Assembly (NCBI GenBank): GCA_036270095.1
Contig: DATBDE010000148.1
Coordinates: 1-58,950, forward strand
DNA: 58,950 nt
Reading direction: 5' to 3'
Source of the DNA: DATBDE01 sp036270095
GTDB lineage: Bacteria > Actinomycetota > Thermoleophilia > Solirubrobacterales > Solirubrobacteraceae
Below, in pieces: positions 8,580 to 17,491 of the stretch. The notes under the pieces are model-generated. The model worked only from the letters and a program-made list of their open reading frames with translations. It was not told the origin of the DNA and made no database searches. The position numbers were made by a program, and so were the translations under genes. The number at the start of each line of letters is the position of its first letter. Positions within the stretch are counted from its first letter, which is position 1.

Positions 8580-8876
8580 ATGCCGACCGTTGAGGAAGTC
8601 ACCGACGCCCTGACCGAGGTCATCGATCCCGAGCTCGGGCTCGACTTCGTCGAGCTCGGCCTCATCTACGAGGTCGAGGTCGAAGGCGGCGCCGTCGACG
8701 TCACGTTCACCCTGACCTCGCCCGGCTGCCCGATCGGCCCGCAGGTCACTGAGCAGATCGAGGAGTTCGTCAGCGAGCTCCCCGGGGTCGACGAGGTCCG
8801 CCCGCACATGACCTTCGACCCGCCCTGGTCCCCGGACAGGATGTCCGAGGACGCGAAGTTCGCGCTCGGCTTCTGA
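8580..8876 (+). CDS. DUF59/MIP18 family iron-sulfur assembly factor (SufT/PaaD-like)
   Basis: 98 residues covering the whole DUF59 domain: VTDALTEVIDPELGLDFVELGLIY, the conserved TLTSPGCPIGPQV with the reactive Cys, and a short C-terminal tail with FDPPWSPDRMSEDAKFALGF. Proteins of this type help mature Fe-S clusters; a cysteine desulfurase gene (sufS) lies at 31285. The second ATG (8580) is preferred over 8571 because of the promoter position. Confidence 0.85.
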   Translation: MPTVEEVTDALTEVIDPELGLDFVELGLIYEVEVEGGAVDVTFTLTSPGCPIGPQVTEQIEEFVSELPGVDEVRPHMTFDPPWSPDRMSEDAKFALGF

Positions 8877-8901
8877 GGCCACAGGGGCGGCCGCGAGCGT
8901 C

Positions 8902-9456
8902 GTGAGCGGCTCGGCCGTCATTCCCTTCGCCGTCACGGGGTACGTGCTCGCGCTGATCGTCTTCCTGGTCTTCATCGTCACGATCCTCGTCGGGGTGCGC
9001 GTGCTCGACGTGCGGCGCACGCCCGGGCCGCCCCACTTCGCCCTCTCCCTCGAGGTGGAGGGCGCCGACGCCGACGGCGTCGTGGCCGCGCCGGGCCCGA
9101 CGACCGAGGTCCGCGTGCGCGCCGGCGTGTCGAACATCGGCGAGAGCCCCGCGGGGCCGACCACCTTGTACGTGCTCGTGCCGCGGGGCATCGACGCTCG
9201 CTGGATCGGCGCCCAGACGGCGTACGAACCCGAGCTGACCGCCGAGCGGCTGCCCGTCGGCGAGCGCCAGGTGGACGCGTGGTACCTGCGGGGCGTCCTG
9301 CCCCAGGTCGGGCGCGACGACCATCCGGTTGCGACCCTGATCATCGAGGCGCAGGTGCCCAGCGAGGTGCCCATCCGCTTCCGCGCCCATGCCGGCGACC
9401 TGGCCAACGACGAGGATGCGGCGATCGACCGGCGCCTCGTCGTGGTCGGCAGCTAG
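8902..9456 (+). CDS. Single-pass membrane protein with extracytoplasmic beta domain
   Basis: 184 residues from GTG 8902. A single membrane segment (PFAVTGYVLALIVFLVFIV) near residues 6-35 is followed by about 140 residues of strand-rich sequence resembling a CARDB/DUF11-type adhesion fold (TEVRVRAGVSNIGESPAGPTTLYVLVP). No catalytic motif is visible. The gene starts 25 bases after the DUF59 stop and may be co-transcribed. Family not recognised. Confidence 0.65.
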   Translation: MSGSAVIPFAVTGYVLALIVFLVFIVTILVGVRVLDVRRTPGPPHFALSLEVEGADADGVVAAPGPTTEVRVRAGVSNIGESPAGPTTLYVLVPRGIDARWIGAQTAYEPELTAERLPVGERQVDAWYLRGVLPQVGRDDHPVATLIIEAQVPSEVPIRFRAHAGDLANDEDAAIDRRLVVVGS

Positions 9457-9511
9457 ATCCCGCCCCCGAGCGGGTACGCAGTTCCCAGAGATCGCAACCA
9501 AGGGGGCACAG

Positions 9512-9688
9512 ATGCCGACCAACAAGGCACGCGACAAGGTCAAGGGCTCGGCGCTCAAGGCCAAGGGCAAGGCGCAGGCCGCCGCGGGCAAGGCCACCCG
9601 CAACGAGTCCCAGCGCGCCAAGGGCGACAAGGACCAGCTCAAGGGCGAGGCCATCAACAAGAAGGGCCACGCCAAGGACCTGCTCTAG
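9512..9688 (+). CDS. CsbD family stress-response protein
   Basis: 58 residues, lysine-rich and hydrophilic, with the CsbD signature of repeated KxKGxAxxxxGKxTxN segments. AGGGGGC precedes ATG 9512 by 5 bases. CsbD-like proteins accumulate under general stress; molecular function is unknown. Confidence 0.85.
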   Translation: MPTNKARDKVKGSALKAKGKAQAAAGKATRNESQRAKGDKDQLKGEAINKKGHAKDLL

Positions 9689-9710
9689 GCGGGGTCGCGG
9701 CGCCGCGCCG

Positions 9711-10838
9711 TTAGACGAAGACGTCGAGCGGCAGTAGCGCCGTGACGAGGAAGTTGGGCACGTCGACGACCTGGCTGATGCGCAGGTCGACCGCGCAGCT
9801 GCACAGCGCGTAGGCCTGCTGCGGGTCGAGCCCGCGCGTGCCCAGGTACTCGATCATGTTCAGCAGCGCGTTGCGTGCGGCCAGCGAGGCGTCCTCGCTC
9901 TCGTTGACGCCGTCCCGGGTCACGCAGATCCCGGTGGTGGCGTGGAAGCGTCGCGGCGCCGCGAACTCGGCCGGCGCGAAGAAGTCGTCCCGGAGGAACT
10001 GCAGGTCGCGGAGGCCGCGCCGCTCGGCCTCGCCCTTGCGCAGCCCGAGTCGCAGCGTCGCGCGCGAGCGGATCTCGATCGCCGTGCCGCACGCCTCGCA
10101 GTCGCCCTGCGCGTAATGCACGTCGCCGGTGGAGACGAGTGCGCCCTCGGCGTAGACCGGCAGCAGCATGGTCACGCCCGGCGTGGTCTGGCGGATGTCG
10201 GTGTTGCCGGCCGTCTCGCGCGGCGCGATCGTGCGCAGGGCCTCGCTCGCGATCGGCTCGCCGGCGGGCACAGCGCCCTCCGCGTCGGGCGGCAGCGCCA
10301 TCCCGCCGCGCTCGGCCAACTCGGCCTCGCGCGCGGTGGCCGCCTGCCGCAGCGCGGCGCTGGGGGCCAGGCCGAACGTGCCCAGGAACGGACTGCAGGG
10401 CAGCCGCACGCCGGGCAGCTGCTCGGACTCGGCGTACTCGTTGCCGCGGAGCGTCCAGTGGACGAGGTAGGGGTCGGGGAAGTCGTCGCGCAGGAAGCCG
10501 AAGCCGGGGACCTCGGCCGTGTACCCCCACTGGTCCCACGGGTCGGCCTCGATCGACAGCAGCTCGGCCTCGAGCAGGTCGCCGGGCTCGGCGCCCTTCA
10601 CGTACACCGGCCCGGTGAGCGGATGCACCGGCCCGAGCTGCAGCGCTCCGACCTCGGCCAAGGCGGAGCCGGGGTGCAGCTGACCGTCGAACGCGTCGCG
10701 GGTCTCGTAGGTGACGGTGTCCCCGGGCTCGACCTCGACCACGGGCGCGATCGCCTCGTGCCAGCGGTTGTGGCCGGTCTCGGGCTGCTCGGAGAGCGGC
10801 CTGGCGGGATCGATCGCGATGACGTGCTCCCGGCTCAT
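9711..10838 (-). CDS. Acetamidase/formamidase family protein
   Basis: 375 residues of the FmdA/AmdA family, which hydrolyses short amides to ammonia and the acid. Family blocks include the N-terminal FDGQLHPGS, GPVYVKGAEPGDLLEAELLSIE, and STGDVHYAQGDCEACGTAIEI with conserved His, Asp, Glu and Cys. No signal peptide. ATG 10838 lies 15 bases after the WS/DGAT stop, so this is the last gene of an MFS - acyltransferase - amidase operon. Confidence 0.87.
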   Translation of the reverse strand: MSREHVIAIDPARPLSEQPETGHNRWHEAIAPVVEVEPGDTVTYETRDAFDGQLHPGSALAEVGALQLGPVHPLTGPVYVKGAEPGDLLEAELLSIEADPWDQWGYTAEVPGFGFLRDDFPDPYLVHWTLRGNEYAESEQLPGVRLPCSPFLGTFGLAPSAALRQAATAREAELAERGGMALPPDAEGAVPAGEPIASEALRTIAPRETAGNTDIRQTTPGVTMLLPVYAEGALVSTGDVHYAQGDCEACGTAIEIRSRATLRLGLRKGEAERRGLRDLQFLRDDFFAPAEFAAPRRFHATTGICVTRDGVNESEDASLAARNALLNMIEYLGTRGLDPQQAYALCSCAVDLRISQVVDVPNFLVTALLPLDVFV

Positions 10839-10853
10839 CCCGCCCTCCTGGGT

Positions 10854-12347
10854 TCAGGTGCGTTCCGAGGCCTCTTCTTCGGCCTCGCTGCTCGCGCCGT
10901 TGCGGGTGCTCTTCGCCTTGCGCGCCCGCGTGCGCTTGCCCGTCCCGCTCTCCTCCTTGGCCCGCTCGACCAGCTCGGCCAGCGCGCGCTCGAGGCCCTG
11001 GCCGATCTCGTCGACCTCGGGAACCGCATCGAAGTCGGCCAGCAGGCCGAAGTTCAGCCGGCCGTTGTAGGACATGATCGCCACCGCCAGCGCGTGTTGC
11101 TCGGGGAGGAACGCCACCGGGAAGATGTCGAGCATCTCGCGCCCGAGGATGTAGAGCGGGAACTGGGGCCCGGGCACGTTGGTGACGATGAGGTTGAACA
11201 GGCGGGTCGAGAAGTTCAGCCGCGAGGCCTGCGCCATGACCGTGGGCGGCGCGAAGTTCTGCACCGAGGCGAGCACCTCGGCCCCCACCGCCTGCTTGGA
11301 CTCCTTGAGCCCGTCCATGGCCTGGCTGACCGTCCGCAGGCGCGCCACCGGGTCGGCGATGTAGACCGGCAGCGGGCCGCGCATGGCGGCGATCTGGTTG
11401 CCGAGCTCGGCCTCGGCGCCCTTGGGCCGGATCGACACCGGCACGAGCGCGCGCATCTCCAGGCCCTCGGTGCGGACGCCGCGGGCATGCAGGAACTCCC
11501 GCAGCGCACCCGACACGACCGTGAGCACGACGTCGTTGACCGTGCCGCCGAAGGTGTTCTTGACCAGCTTGAAGTCGTCGAGCCGCATGCGCACGCCGAC
11601 GAACCGGCGGTGCGGGCCGATCTCGGTGTTCAACGGGTTCTCGGGCGCCGGGTTGAGGCCGGCCCACACGATCTCGCCCACGCCCTCGACCGCCTCGCGG
11701 GCGCTGTCGATCGTCCGCTCGGGATGGCGCACCGAGCTCAGCACGCCGCCGGCCAGCTTGAAACCCGAGCGCACGATGCCGCGCACGCCGGCGGCAACGA
11801 GCTCGGCGCCGCTGGGCTCGCGATGCGGGACCCAGGCGCCGCTGTCGTGCTCGACCGGCTGCGGCACCGGAGAGAGGTCGAACAGCACGGTTGCGAGGTC
11901 CACACCCGACACCCCGTCCACCATCGAGTGGTGGGTCTTGGAGATGAGCGCGAAGCGCCCGCCCTCGAGGCCCTCGATCAGCCACAGCTCCCACAGCGGC
12001 TTGGAGCGGTCCAGGCGCTGGGAGAAGATCCGCGCCGTGAGGAGCAGGAGCTGCTCCTCGGAGCCCGGGTCGGGCAGCGCGGTGTGGCGGATGTGGTACT
12101 CGAGGTTGAAGCTCGGGTCGTCGATCCACAGCGGCATGCCCATCTCGATGGGCGGGAAGGCGAGCTTCTGCCGGTAGCGCGGCACCAGGTGCAGGCGCGA
12201 GCGGATGTGGTCCAGCAGGTCCTCGTAGGCCGGCGCCGGCCCCTCGAAGACCGCGAGCGCGCCCACGTGCATGTGCGACGACGCGTGCTCCTGGGCCAGG
12301 AACGAGGCATCGATCGCGGTCAGGCGGTCGAGGTGTTGCTGGGCCAT
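10854..12347 (-). CDS. Wax ester synthase / diacylglycerol acyltransferase (WS/DGAT)
   Basis: 497 residues. The catalytic HHxxxDG motif is HHSMVDG at residues 139-145, and the C-terminal domain shows the VTNVPGPQFPLYILGREM signature. These enzymes transfer acyl-CoA to long alcohols or diacylglycerol, making wax esters or triacylglycerol storage lipid. They act at the membrane or lipid-body surface and are abundant in actinobacteria. The C-terminal 45 residues are charged low-complexity sequence. The start overlaps the upstream MFS gene by 28 bases, suggesting coupling. Confidence 0.92.
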   Translation of the reverse strand: MAQQHLDRLTAIDASFLAQEHASSHMHVGALAVFEGPAPAYEDLLDHIRSRLHLVPRYRQKLAFPPIEMGMPLWIDDPSFNLEYHIRHTALPDPGSEEQLLLLTARIFSQRLDRSKPLWELWLIEGLEGGRFALISKTHHSMVDGVSGVDLATVLFDLSPVPQPVEHDSGAWVPHREPSGAELVAAGVRGIVRSGFKLAGGVLSSVRHPERTIDSAREAVEGVGEIVWAGLNPAPENPLNTEIGPHRRFVGVRMRLDDFKLVKNTFGGTVNDVVLTVVSGALREFLHARGVRTEGLEMRALVPVSIRPKGAEAELGNQIAAMRGPLPVYIADPVARLRTVSQAMDGLKESKQAVGAEVLASVQNFAPPTVMAQASRLNFSTRLFNLIVTNVPGPQFPLYILGREMLDIFPVAFLPEQHALAVAIMSYNGRLNFGLLADFDAVPEVDEIGQGLERALAELVERAKEESGTGKRTRARKAKSTRNGASSEAEEEASERT

Positions 12348-13711
12348 GCCTGCAGCCTAACGCCCGCCGGGCGACGCGTCGCCACGCGCGCGGCCGCGAA
12401 CGCGAGCAGCGACACGGTGGCCAACCCGGCGGCGACGATCGCGAACGCGGTGGTCGCGTCGCTGCCGGCCAGGGCCAGGTACAGCGTCCCGAACCCGGCC
12501 GCGCCCACGGCGCCGCCGATCTGCATGACCGTGGTCGACACGCCGCTGATGTCGGGCGCGTAGCGCGGCGCCACCGCGTTGGTCAGGTGGCCGACGAGGG
12601 CGCTGAACTGCAGCCCGAGCCCGAGCCCGCCGGCGCCCAGGAGCACCACCAGAACGACCTCGGAGCGCTCGCCCGCGAACAGGCTGGCGCTCAGCGCGAC
12701 GTAGGCGGCGGCGAGCAGCAGGCACCCGGCGGGAGCGACCAGGGGGCGCCGGCGCTCCGGCACGCGGCGCACGATCTGTCCGGCCAGGCCGAAGGCGGCG
12801 ACCCACGACACCAGCGTCAGGCCGGAGACGAGCGGGCTACGGCCGAGGCCCTGCTGCAGGTAGAGCGCGAGGGTGAACAGCAGCGCGTAGTACGTGGCCG
12901 TGGCGGCGGCGACGGCGGCGAGGCCGAAGGCCACCGGGGGCGGCGCCAGCGCGTGCAGGTTGAGCAGCGGCTCGGCCCGCCCGCGCTGCGTCGCCACGAA
13001 GAGCGCCAGCGCAGGCACGCTGGCCGCGAAGCACACCCAGGTCCACGTTGGCCAGCCGTCGGCGCGACCGAGGGTGAGCGGCAGCACGACCAGCAGCACG
13101 GCGACCGACAGCGCGGCCACGCCGCGCAGGTCGATGCGGCGGGACGCGCGGTGGTCGTCGGCGGGCAGGCGCCGCGCGCCTGCGACCAGCGCGACGAGCC
13201 CGATCGGCACGTTGACGAGGAAGATGGCGCGCCACCCGCTGCCGAGCAGGTCGGCGGAGATCAGCGCGCCGCCGAGCAGCTGCCCGGACACGGCCCCCGC
13301 CGACAGCGCGATCGCGTACAGGCCGATCGCGCGCACGCGCGCCGGCCCGGTGAACGCGAGCTGGATGCCGGTCAGCGTCTGGGGGAACATCAGCGCGGCG
13401 CCGGCGCCCTGCAGCACCCGGGCGGCGATGAGCACCCCCGGGGTGGGGGCGAGGCCCGACAGCGCCGAGGCGCCGGTGAAGACCGCGATCCCCGCCAGGA
13501 ACATGCGCCGGTAGCCATGGGTCTGGCCCAGGCGGGCGCCGGTGATCAGCAGCACCGCAAAGGCGACCAGGTAGCCGCCGATCACGAGCTCGAGCTCGGC
13601 GCCGCTGGCCCCCAGTTCGGCGGAGATGGACGGCGTGGCGACGTTGGCGATGGTTGCGTCGGCCTGCGCCATGAACGGCGCGATGAGCAGGACCGCGAGT
13701 AGGGAGGTCAT
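12320..13711 (-). CDS. MFS transporter, DHA2/EmrB-QacA type
   Basis: 463 residues, about 14 hydrophobic segments. TM1 carries DATIANVATPSI (DHA2 signature), followed by GARLGQTHGYRRMFLAG (motif A) and ARVLQGAGAALMFP (motif C-like). Predicted proton-driven drug or metabolite exporter in the cytoplasmic membrane. A strong GGAGG with GTG at 13733 lies upstream but is out of frame with the transporter; ATG 13711 is the only in-frame start. Confidence 0.88.
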   Translation of the reverse strand: MTSLLAVLLIAPFMAQADATIANVATPSISAELGASGAELELVIGGYLVAFAVLLITGARLGQTHGYRRMFLAGIAVFTGASALSGLAPTPGVLIAARVLQGAGAALMFPQTLTGIQLAFTGPARVRAIGLYAIALSAGAVSGQLLGGALISADLLGSGWRAIFLVNVPIGLVALVAGARRLPADDHRASRRIDLRGVAALSVAVLLVVLPLTLGRADGWPTWTWVCFAASVPALALFVATQRGRAEPLLNLHALAPPPVAFGLAAVAAATATYYALLFTLALYLQQGLGRSPLVSGLTLVSWVAAFGLAGQIVRRVPERRRPLVAPAGCLLLAAAYVALSASLFAGERSEVVLVVLLGAGGLGLGLQFSALVGHLTNAVAPRYAPDISGVSTTVMQIGGAVGAAGFGTLYLALAGSDATTAFAIVAAGLATVSLLAFAAARVATRRPAGVRLQAWPSNTSTA

Positions 13712-13758
13712 GCCTGAACAACGATCCGGGCACGACCTCCGTGAGGCCTACGCGGCCG

Positions 13759-15906
13759 CTATTTCGCCCTGCGCCGGCTCTCCTTGCGCGTGCTGGCCTT
13801 CTTGACCGAGACGCTCGTGGTGCGCGTCGTGCTCGGGCTGCCCGACGGGCCCGCCGCCGTCACCGTGAGGCTCAGCCGGGCGCGGGTGCGCTTGCGCAGG
13901 GCCGACCGGCCCGCGCGGCTGATCCGTACCCTGAACCGCTGGCTCGCCCCGGCGGCCAGCGAGCCGCTCGTGCGGCCCACGATCGCCACGCGCGCCGCGC
14001 GGCCGCGGCGTGACTTGCGCGATGAGCGCTTGCGCCGCGGCGGCACCGGGCCGGTGACCGAGGCCGAGATCTGGCACCCGTTCACGCACGCGGCGTTGAA
14101 CGCGAGGCCCTTGCTGATGACCGAGTTGAGGGTCTGGCGCGGCACCGTGACGAACAGCACCGGGGTCGCCGCCGTGGGCACGACCGCGTTGCTGGTGCGG
14201 GGCGACGAGTTGCCGCCGGCGTTGCTGGCGGTGACCCGGCAGGCGACCTGCTGGCCGACGTCGGCCTCGGTGACGACGTAGCTCGGGGCGGCCGCGTTCG
14301 AGATCGGGCTGCCGTTGCGCAGCCACTGGCGCGCGAAGCCCGTCGGGCTGTTGGTCCAGGTGCCGTTCGAGCAGGTCAGCGGGTTGCCGACCACCGCCGT
14401 GCCCGAGATCGCGGGTGCGCCCTGCGTCGCCGGGATGTTGGGCACGATGGTTGTGTTGAGGCTGACCCGCTGTGGGCTGTTGGAGGCGTTGCTGTTGATC
14501 TCCAGCGTGGCGCTCTTGCTCCCGAGCGAGCCCGAGCGCACGTTGACGCCGATCGAGCAGGTGCCGCCCGGGCCGAGGAGCACGGTGGACGGGGAGCAGC
14601 GGTCGTTGACCAGGTGGAAGTCCCCGGCCTGGGAGCCCGTGATGCGGGCCAGCGGCCCGATGGTCGCTGAGCCGTTGTTGGTCAGGGTCACGGACTGGCT
14701 CGAGCTCGTCGTGTTGACGGTGACGTTGTTGAAGTTCAGCGACGTCGGGTTGACCGACGCGCCGGGCGGCTGCTGGAGCAGGACGGTGACGTTCGCGCTG
14801 CCGCCGTTGCTCGCCGCGATGTCGATGTTGCCGTCGTTGTTGAAGTCGTCGCTGGTGACGTCGAAGGTGCCGTTGCCGGCAGGGGTGGTCCCGTTGTTCG
14901 TGTAGCTGGTGCCGTTGCCCTGGTTGAGCAGGACGGTGACGCCACCGGGGCTGCTGTTGTTGGCCACCACGAGGTCGCCGTTGTCGTCGAAGTCGACGTC
15001 GTCGATGGCGATCCCCTCCGGCGAGGCGCCGGCGTTGAAGCTCGCGGGCGAGGCGCTGTTGGTGAACCCGCCGGAGCCGTTGCCGATGAGCACGAACACG
15101 CCAGAGCCGAGGCCGATCGAGTTCGTGACCGCCGTATCGGGCCGGCCGTCGTTGTTGAGGTCGCCGATGGCGACGAACTGCGGGCTCGTGGCGGCGCCGA
15201 GGTCGATCGGCGTCTGGGCCACGAACCCACCGGCCACGCCGGTGCCGAGGAAGACCTGGAGGTTGTGGGAGCCGTCGGAGGTGACCGCGAGGTCGGGGCG
15301 GCCGTCGTTGTTGAAGTCCCCGACGTCCATGTGGGTGTTGCCGCCGCCGATCGGCAGCGTGGAGGCGGCGGGCGTGAACGTCGTGCCGCTCCCGTTGCCC
15401 AGGAAGATGTTGACCTGCTCGGGGGCGCCGCCGGAGGTCGACGCCGCGAAGTCGGCGATGTTGTCGTTGTTGAAGTCGCCGGTCACGACGCTGGTGAAGG
15501 TCTTGCCGGCCACGCTGACCGTCGTCGGCGCCCCGAGGCCGCCGGACCCGTTGCCGAGCCGCACCGCGAGGTCGCTTAGGCCGACCGTGACCTCGTCGGT
15601 CTTGTTGTCGCCGTTGAAGTCGGCCGTCGCGACCGCCCGTGCGCCGCTCGGCGCCCCAAAGGGCGATCCGGCCGCGTTCCCGAAGTTCCCGCCGCCGTCG
15701 CCGAGCAGCAGGTTGATGTTGGAGTCCCCGCTGTTGGCCGTGAGGAGGTCGGCGTTCCCGCCGCCGTGGAAGAAGTCCGCGACGATGCCCTGTGGCGTAT
15801 TGCCGGTGTTGACCGACTTGCTGGTGAAGGTGATCGCGGCCGAGGCGGGAGCCGCGACGAACAGCAACGCGAGCAGCGCAAAGAGGGGGAGACCGATCCG
15901 GCGCAT
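13759..15906 (-). CDS. Secreted FG-GAP/VCBS repeat protein with Ig-like domains
   Basis: 715 residues. A signal peptide at residues 1-23 ends ASA. About seven FG-GAP/VCBS repeats follow, each built around a calcium-loop motif such as DFNGDNKTDEV, DFNNDGRPDLAV, DLNNDGRPDTAV and DFNNDGNIDIA. Next come an HYDIN/ASPM-like beta domain (NPTSLNFNNVTVN), an Ig-like domain (GNPLTCSNGTWTNSPTGFARQWLRNG), and a very basic Arg/Lys tail. Predicted extracellular integrin-alpha-like beta propeller; ligand unknown. The ATG at 15906 is supported by the signal peptide and by TAGCGT 8 bases upstream. No sortase motif is seen. Confidence 0.85.
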   Translation of the reverse strand: MRRIGLPLFALLALLFVAAPASAAITFTSKSVNTGNTPQGIVADFFHGGGNADLLTANSGDSNINLLLGDGGGNFGNAAGSPFGAPSGARAVATADFNGDNKTDEVTVGLSDLAVRLGNGSGGLGAPTTVSVAGKTFTSVVTGDFNNDNIADFAASTSGGAPEQVNIFLGNGSGTTFTPAASTLPIGGGNTHMDVGDFNNDGRPDLAVTSDGSHNLQVFLGTGVAGGFVAQTPIDLGAATSPQFVAIGDLNNDGRPDTAVTNSIGLGSGVFVLIGNGSGGFTNSASPASFNAGASPEGIAIDDVDFDDNGDLVVANNSSPGGVTVLLNQGNGTSYTNNGTTPAGNGTFDVTSDDFNNDGNIDIAASNGGSANVTVLLQQPPGASVNPTSLNFNNVTVNTTSSSQSVTLTNNGSATIGPLARITGSQAGDFHLVNDRCSPSTVLLGPGGTCSIGVNVRSGSLGSKSATLEINSNASNSPQRVSLNTTIVPNIPATQGAPAISGTAVVGNPLTCSNGTWTNSPTGFARQWLRNGSPISNAAAPSYVVTEADVGQQVACRVTASNAGGNSSPRTSNAVVPTAATPVLFVTVPRQTLNSVISKGLAFNAACVNGCQISASVTGPVPPRRKRSSRKSRRGRAARVAIVGRTSGSLAAGASQRFRVRISRAGRSALRKRTRARLSLTVTAAGPSGSPSTTRTTSVSVKKASTRKESRRRAK

Positions 15907-15914
15907 CGCGGGCG

Positions 15915-15920
15915 ACGCTA
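15915..15920 (-). promoter_or_regulatory. -10 element (TAGCGT) of the FG-GAP gene
   Basis: TAGCGT on the minus strand, 8 bases before ATG 15906. Confidence 0.5.
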
Positions 15921-16052
15921 ACCCAGACCGCGCCAGCGCGGGTAGGAATCCGGAAGGTAGCCTGACGCCCTGTGCGCCGGCCGAGCCTCTCCGTCCAGCG
16001 GGCATCCTCCGACCACGCGCGTGCGCGCGCGTGTGGCTGAGAACCCTCGCGC

Positions 16053-17009
16053 ATGAGCGTCGACCCGGAGCGGATCGCGGCGCCGGCCGCCGCCCACCTG
16101 GGCGCGGAGGTCCGTATCGAGGACCTGGCGCCGCTGGCCGGCGGCGCGTCGCGCGAGCTTTGGCGCTTCGACGCCGTGCTGCCCGGCGGCGAGCGCGTGC
16201 CGCTCGTGCTCCGGCGCGACCCCGAGGGCCGCGAGGACGCCGACGCGCGCGAGCGCGAGTGGGCCGTCTTGTGCGCCGCCTGGGCGCACGGCGTCCCGGT
16301 GCCCGAGCCGCTGTGGCGCGGCGAGGACGAGATGGTCATGCGCCGGGTGGCGGGCGAGGCCATCCCGCGCCGGATCTTGCGCGACCACGGCGCGGTCCAC
16401 GACCGGCTCACCGACCAGCTCGCGGCCGCCGCGGCGGCGACGCACGCCGTGCCGCTGGCCGAGGTGCCCGCCCTGCCCGCGCCCGGCGGCGAGCCTGCGG
16501 CGGCGGCGGTCGACGCCCTCGCGGCCCAGCTCGACGCCGCCGGCGAGCCGCACCCGGCGCTCGAGCTCGGCCTGCGCTGGCTGCGCGCCCACCCGCCGCC
16601 ACCGCGGCCGCCGGCGCTGGTGCACGGCGACTTGCGCCTGGGGAACTTCCTCGTCGGCCCGGAGGGCCTGGACGCGGTGCTGGACTGGGAGCTCTGCCAC
16701 GCCGGCGACCCGATCGAGGACCTTGGCTGGCTCTGCATCCGCTCGTGGCGGTTCGGCAACGACGACCGCCCGGCGGCGGGCGTGGGCACGCGCGAGCGCC
16801 TGCGCGCGGCCTACGCGGCCGCCGGCGGTGCCGACGTGAGCGCGGAGGAGCTGCGCTTCTGGGAGGTCTTCGGCAACGTCCGCTGGGGCGTCATCTGCAT
16901 CCTCCAGGCCGGCGTGCACCTGTCGGGCGAGCGCCCGTCGCTCGAGCTCGCCGCCATCGGCCGGCGCACGTGCGAGCCCGAATGGGACCTGCTGGCGATG
17001 CTCGGCTAG
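16053..17009 (+). CDS. Aminoglycoside-phosphotransferase-fold kinase, LvaA/ACAD10-11-like
   Basis: 318 residues. APH-type kinase core: GGASRELWRFD (nucleotide loop), VLRRDPEG, the catalytic VHGDLRLGNFLV with Asp and Asn, then DWELCHAGDPIEDLGWL with the metal-binding Asp. The neighbours are DUF6285 and an acyl-CoA dehydrogenase in the same order as LvaA-LvaB-LvaC of Pseudomonas putida. There the kinase phosphorylates 4-hydroxyacyl-CoA; mammalian ACAD10/11 carry the same kinase and dehydrogenase fused. This is therefore more likely a hydroxyacyl-CoA kinase than an antibiotic resistance enzyme. The assignment by context is inference. Confidence 0.82.
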   Translation: MSVDPERIAAPAAAHLGAEVRIEDLAPLAGGASRELWRFDAVLPGGERVPLVLRRDPEGREDADAREREWAVLCAAWAHGVPVPEPLWRGEDEMVMRRVAGEAIPRRILRDHGAVHDRLTDQLAAAAAATHAVPLAEVPALPAPGGEPAAAAVDALAAQLDAAGEPHPALELGLRWLRAHPPPPRPPALVHGDLRLGNFLVGPEGLDAVLDWELCHAGDPIEDLGWLCIRSWRFGNDDRPAAGVGTRERLRAAYAAAGGADVSAEELRFWEVFGNVRWGVICILQAGVHLSGERPSLELAAIGRRTCEPEWDLLAMLG

Positions 17010-17128
17010 CCCGAGCGCGGTGCGTCGGCGTCGCGCACGGCGGCAAAGCCGGCCAGCAGCACGCCGACGAGCACGATGCGGCCGCCGCTGGGCGAGCCGC
17101 ACGAAGCGTGACTCCCGCACGCGGTCAA
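17006..17128 (-). CDS. Possible 40-residue membrane peptide
   Basis: A short open frame from TTG 17128 with one hydrophobic stretch (GRIVLVGVLLAGFAAV). Its stop shares the CTAG at 17006-17009 with the kinase gene, as several convergent pairs here do. There is no recognisable promoter or ribosome site, so it may be chance. Confidence 0.25.
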   Translation of the reverse strand: MTACGSHASCGSPSGGRIVLVGVLLAGFAAVRDADAPRSG

Positions 17129-17133
17129 GGTAC

Positions 17134-17139
17134 TACCGT
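17134..17139 (+). promoter_or_regulatory. -10 element (TACCGT) of the DUF6285 gene
   Basis: TACCGT ends 8 bases before GTG 17148. Confidence 0.45.
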
Positions 17140-17147
17140 GCCGGAAA

Positions 17148-17486
17148 GTGCAGGATCGCTCCGACGCGCCCGAGCTCCTGGCCGCGCTGGCCCACTGGCT
17201 CCACGAGGACCTCCGCCCGACGCTGCCGCGCGAGCGCCGCTTCGAGGCGCTGGTCGCCGCCAACGCGTGCGCGATCCTCGCGCGGGAGTGGGTGACGGAC
17301 GGCCCCGGCGCGCCCGACCGCGCGCAGCAGCGCGAGCTGGCGCGCGCCATCCGGGCGGGCGAGTGCGACGACCGATGGGATGATGTTCTCGAGCGGGTGC
17401 GCGAGGAGGTCCGCTCGAAGCTTTCGGTCGCGCACCCGGGCTACGACGCGTTCGCCGACGACGGCAACGGAGACAAGGAGAGCTGA
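17148..17486 (+). CDS. DUF6285 protein (LvaB-like small subunit)
   Basis: 112 residues, soluble and mostly helical, with RFEALVAANACAILAREW and KLSVAHPGYDAF typical of DUF6285. The family sits between an APH-type kinase and an acyl-CoA dehydrogenase in many bacteria. In P. putida the equivalent small protein LvaB is needed together with the kinase LvaA for phosphorylation of 4-hydroxyvaleryl-CoA. The dehydrogenase starts 5 bases after this stop, so the two are coupled. The LvaB equivalence is from gene order and size. Confidence 0.8.
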   Translation: MQDRSDAPELLAALAHWLHEDLRPTLPRERRFEALVAANACAILAREWVTDGPGAPDRAQQRELARAIRAGECDDRWDDVLERVREEVRSKLSVAHPGYDAFADDGNGDKES

Positions 17487-17491
17487 GAGTC

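Noticed and set aside
9942..12563. Long plus-strand open frame of 873 codons
   Set aside because: Antisense shadow of the amidase and WS/DGAT genes; its Arg/Gly/Val composition fits no protein family, while the minus-strand genes have catalytic motifs.
12837..13733. GGAGG followed by GTG 13733 as the start of a separate gene
   Set aside because: The frame is not that of the transporter and yields Arg/Gly-rich shadow sequence; only ATG 13711 gives the first membrane helix.
13748..16789. Minus-strand open frame of 1013 codons
   Set aside because: Out-of-frame shadow of the FG-GAP gene and the kinase gene; Arg/Gln-rich with no motifs.
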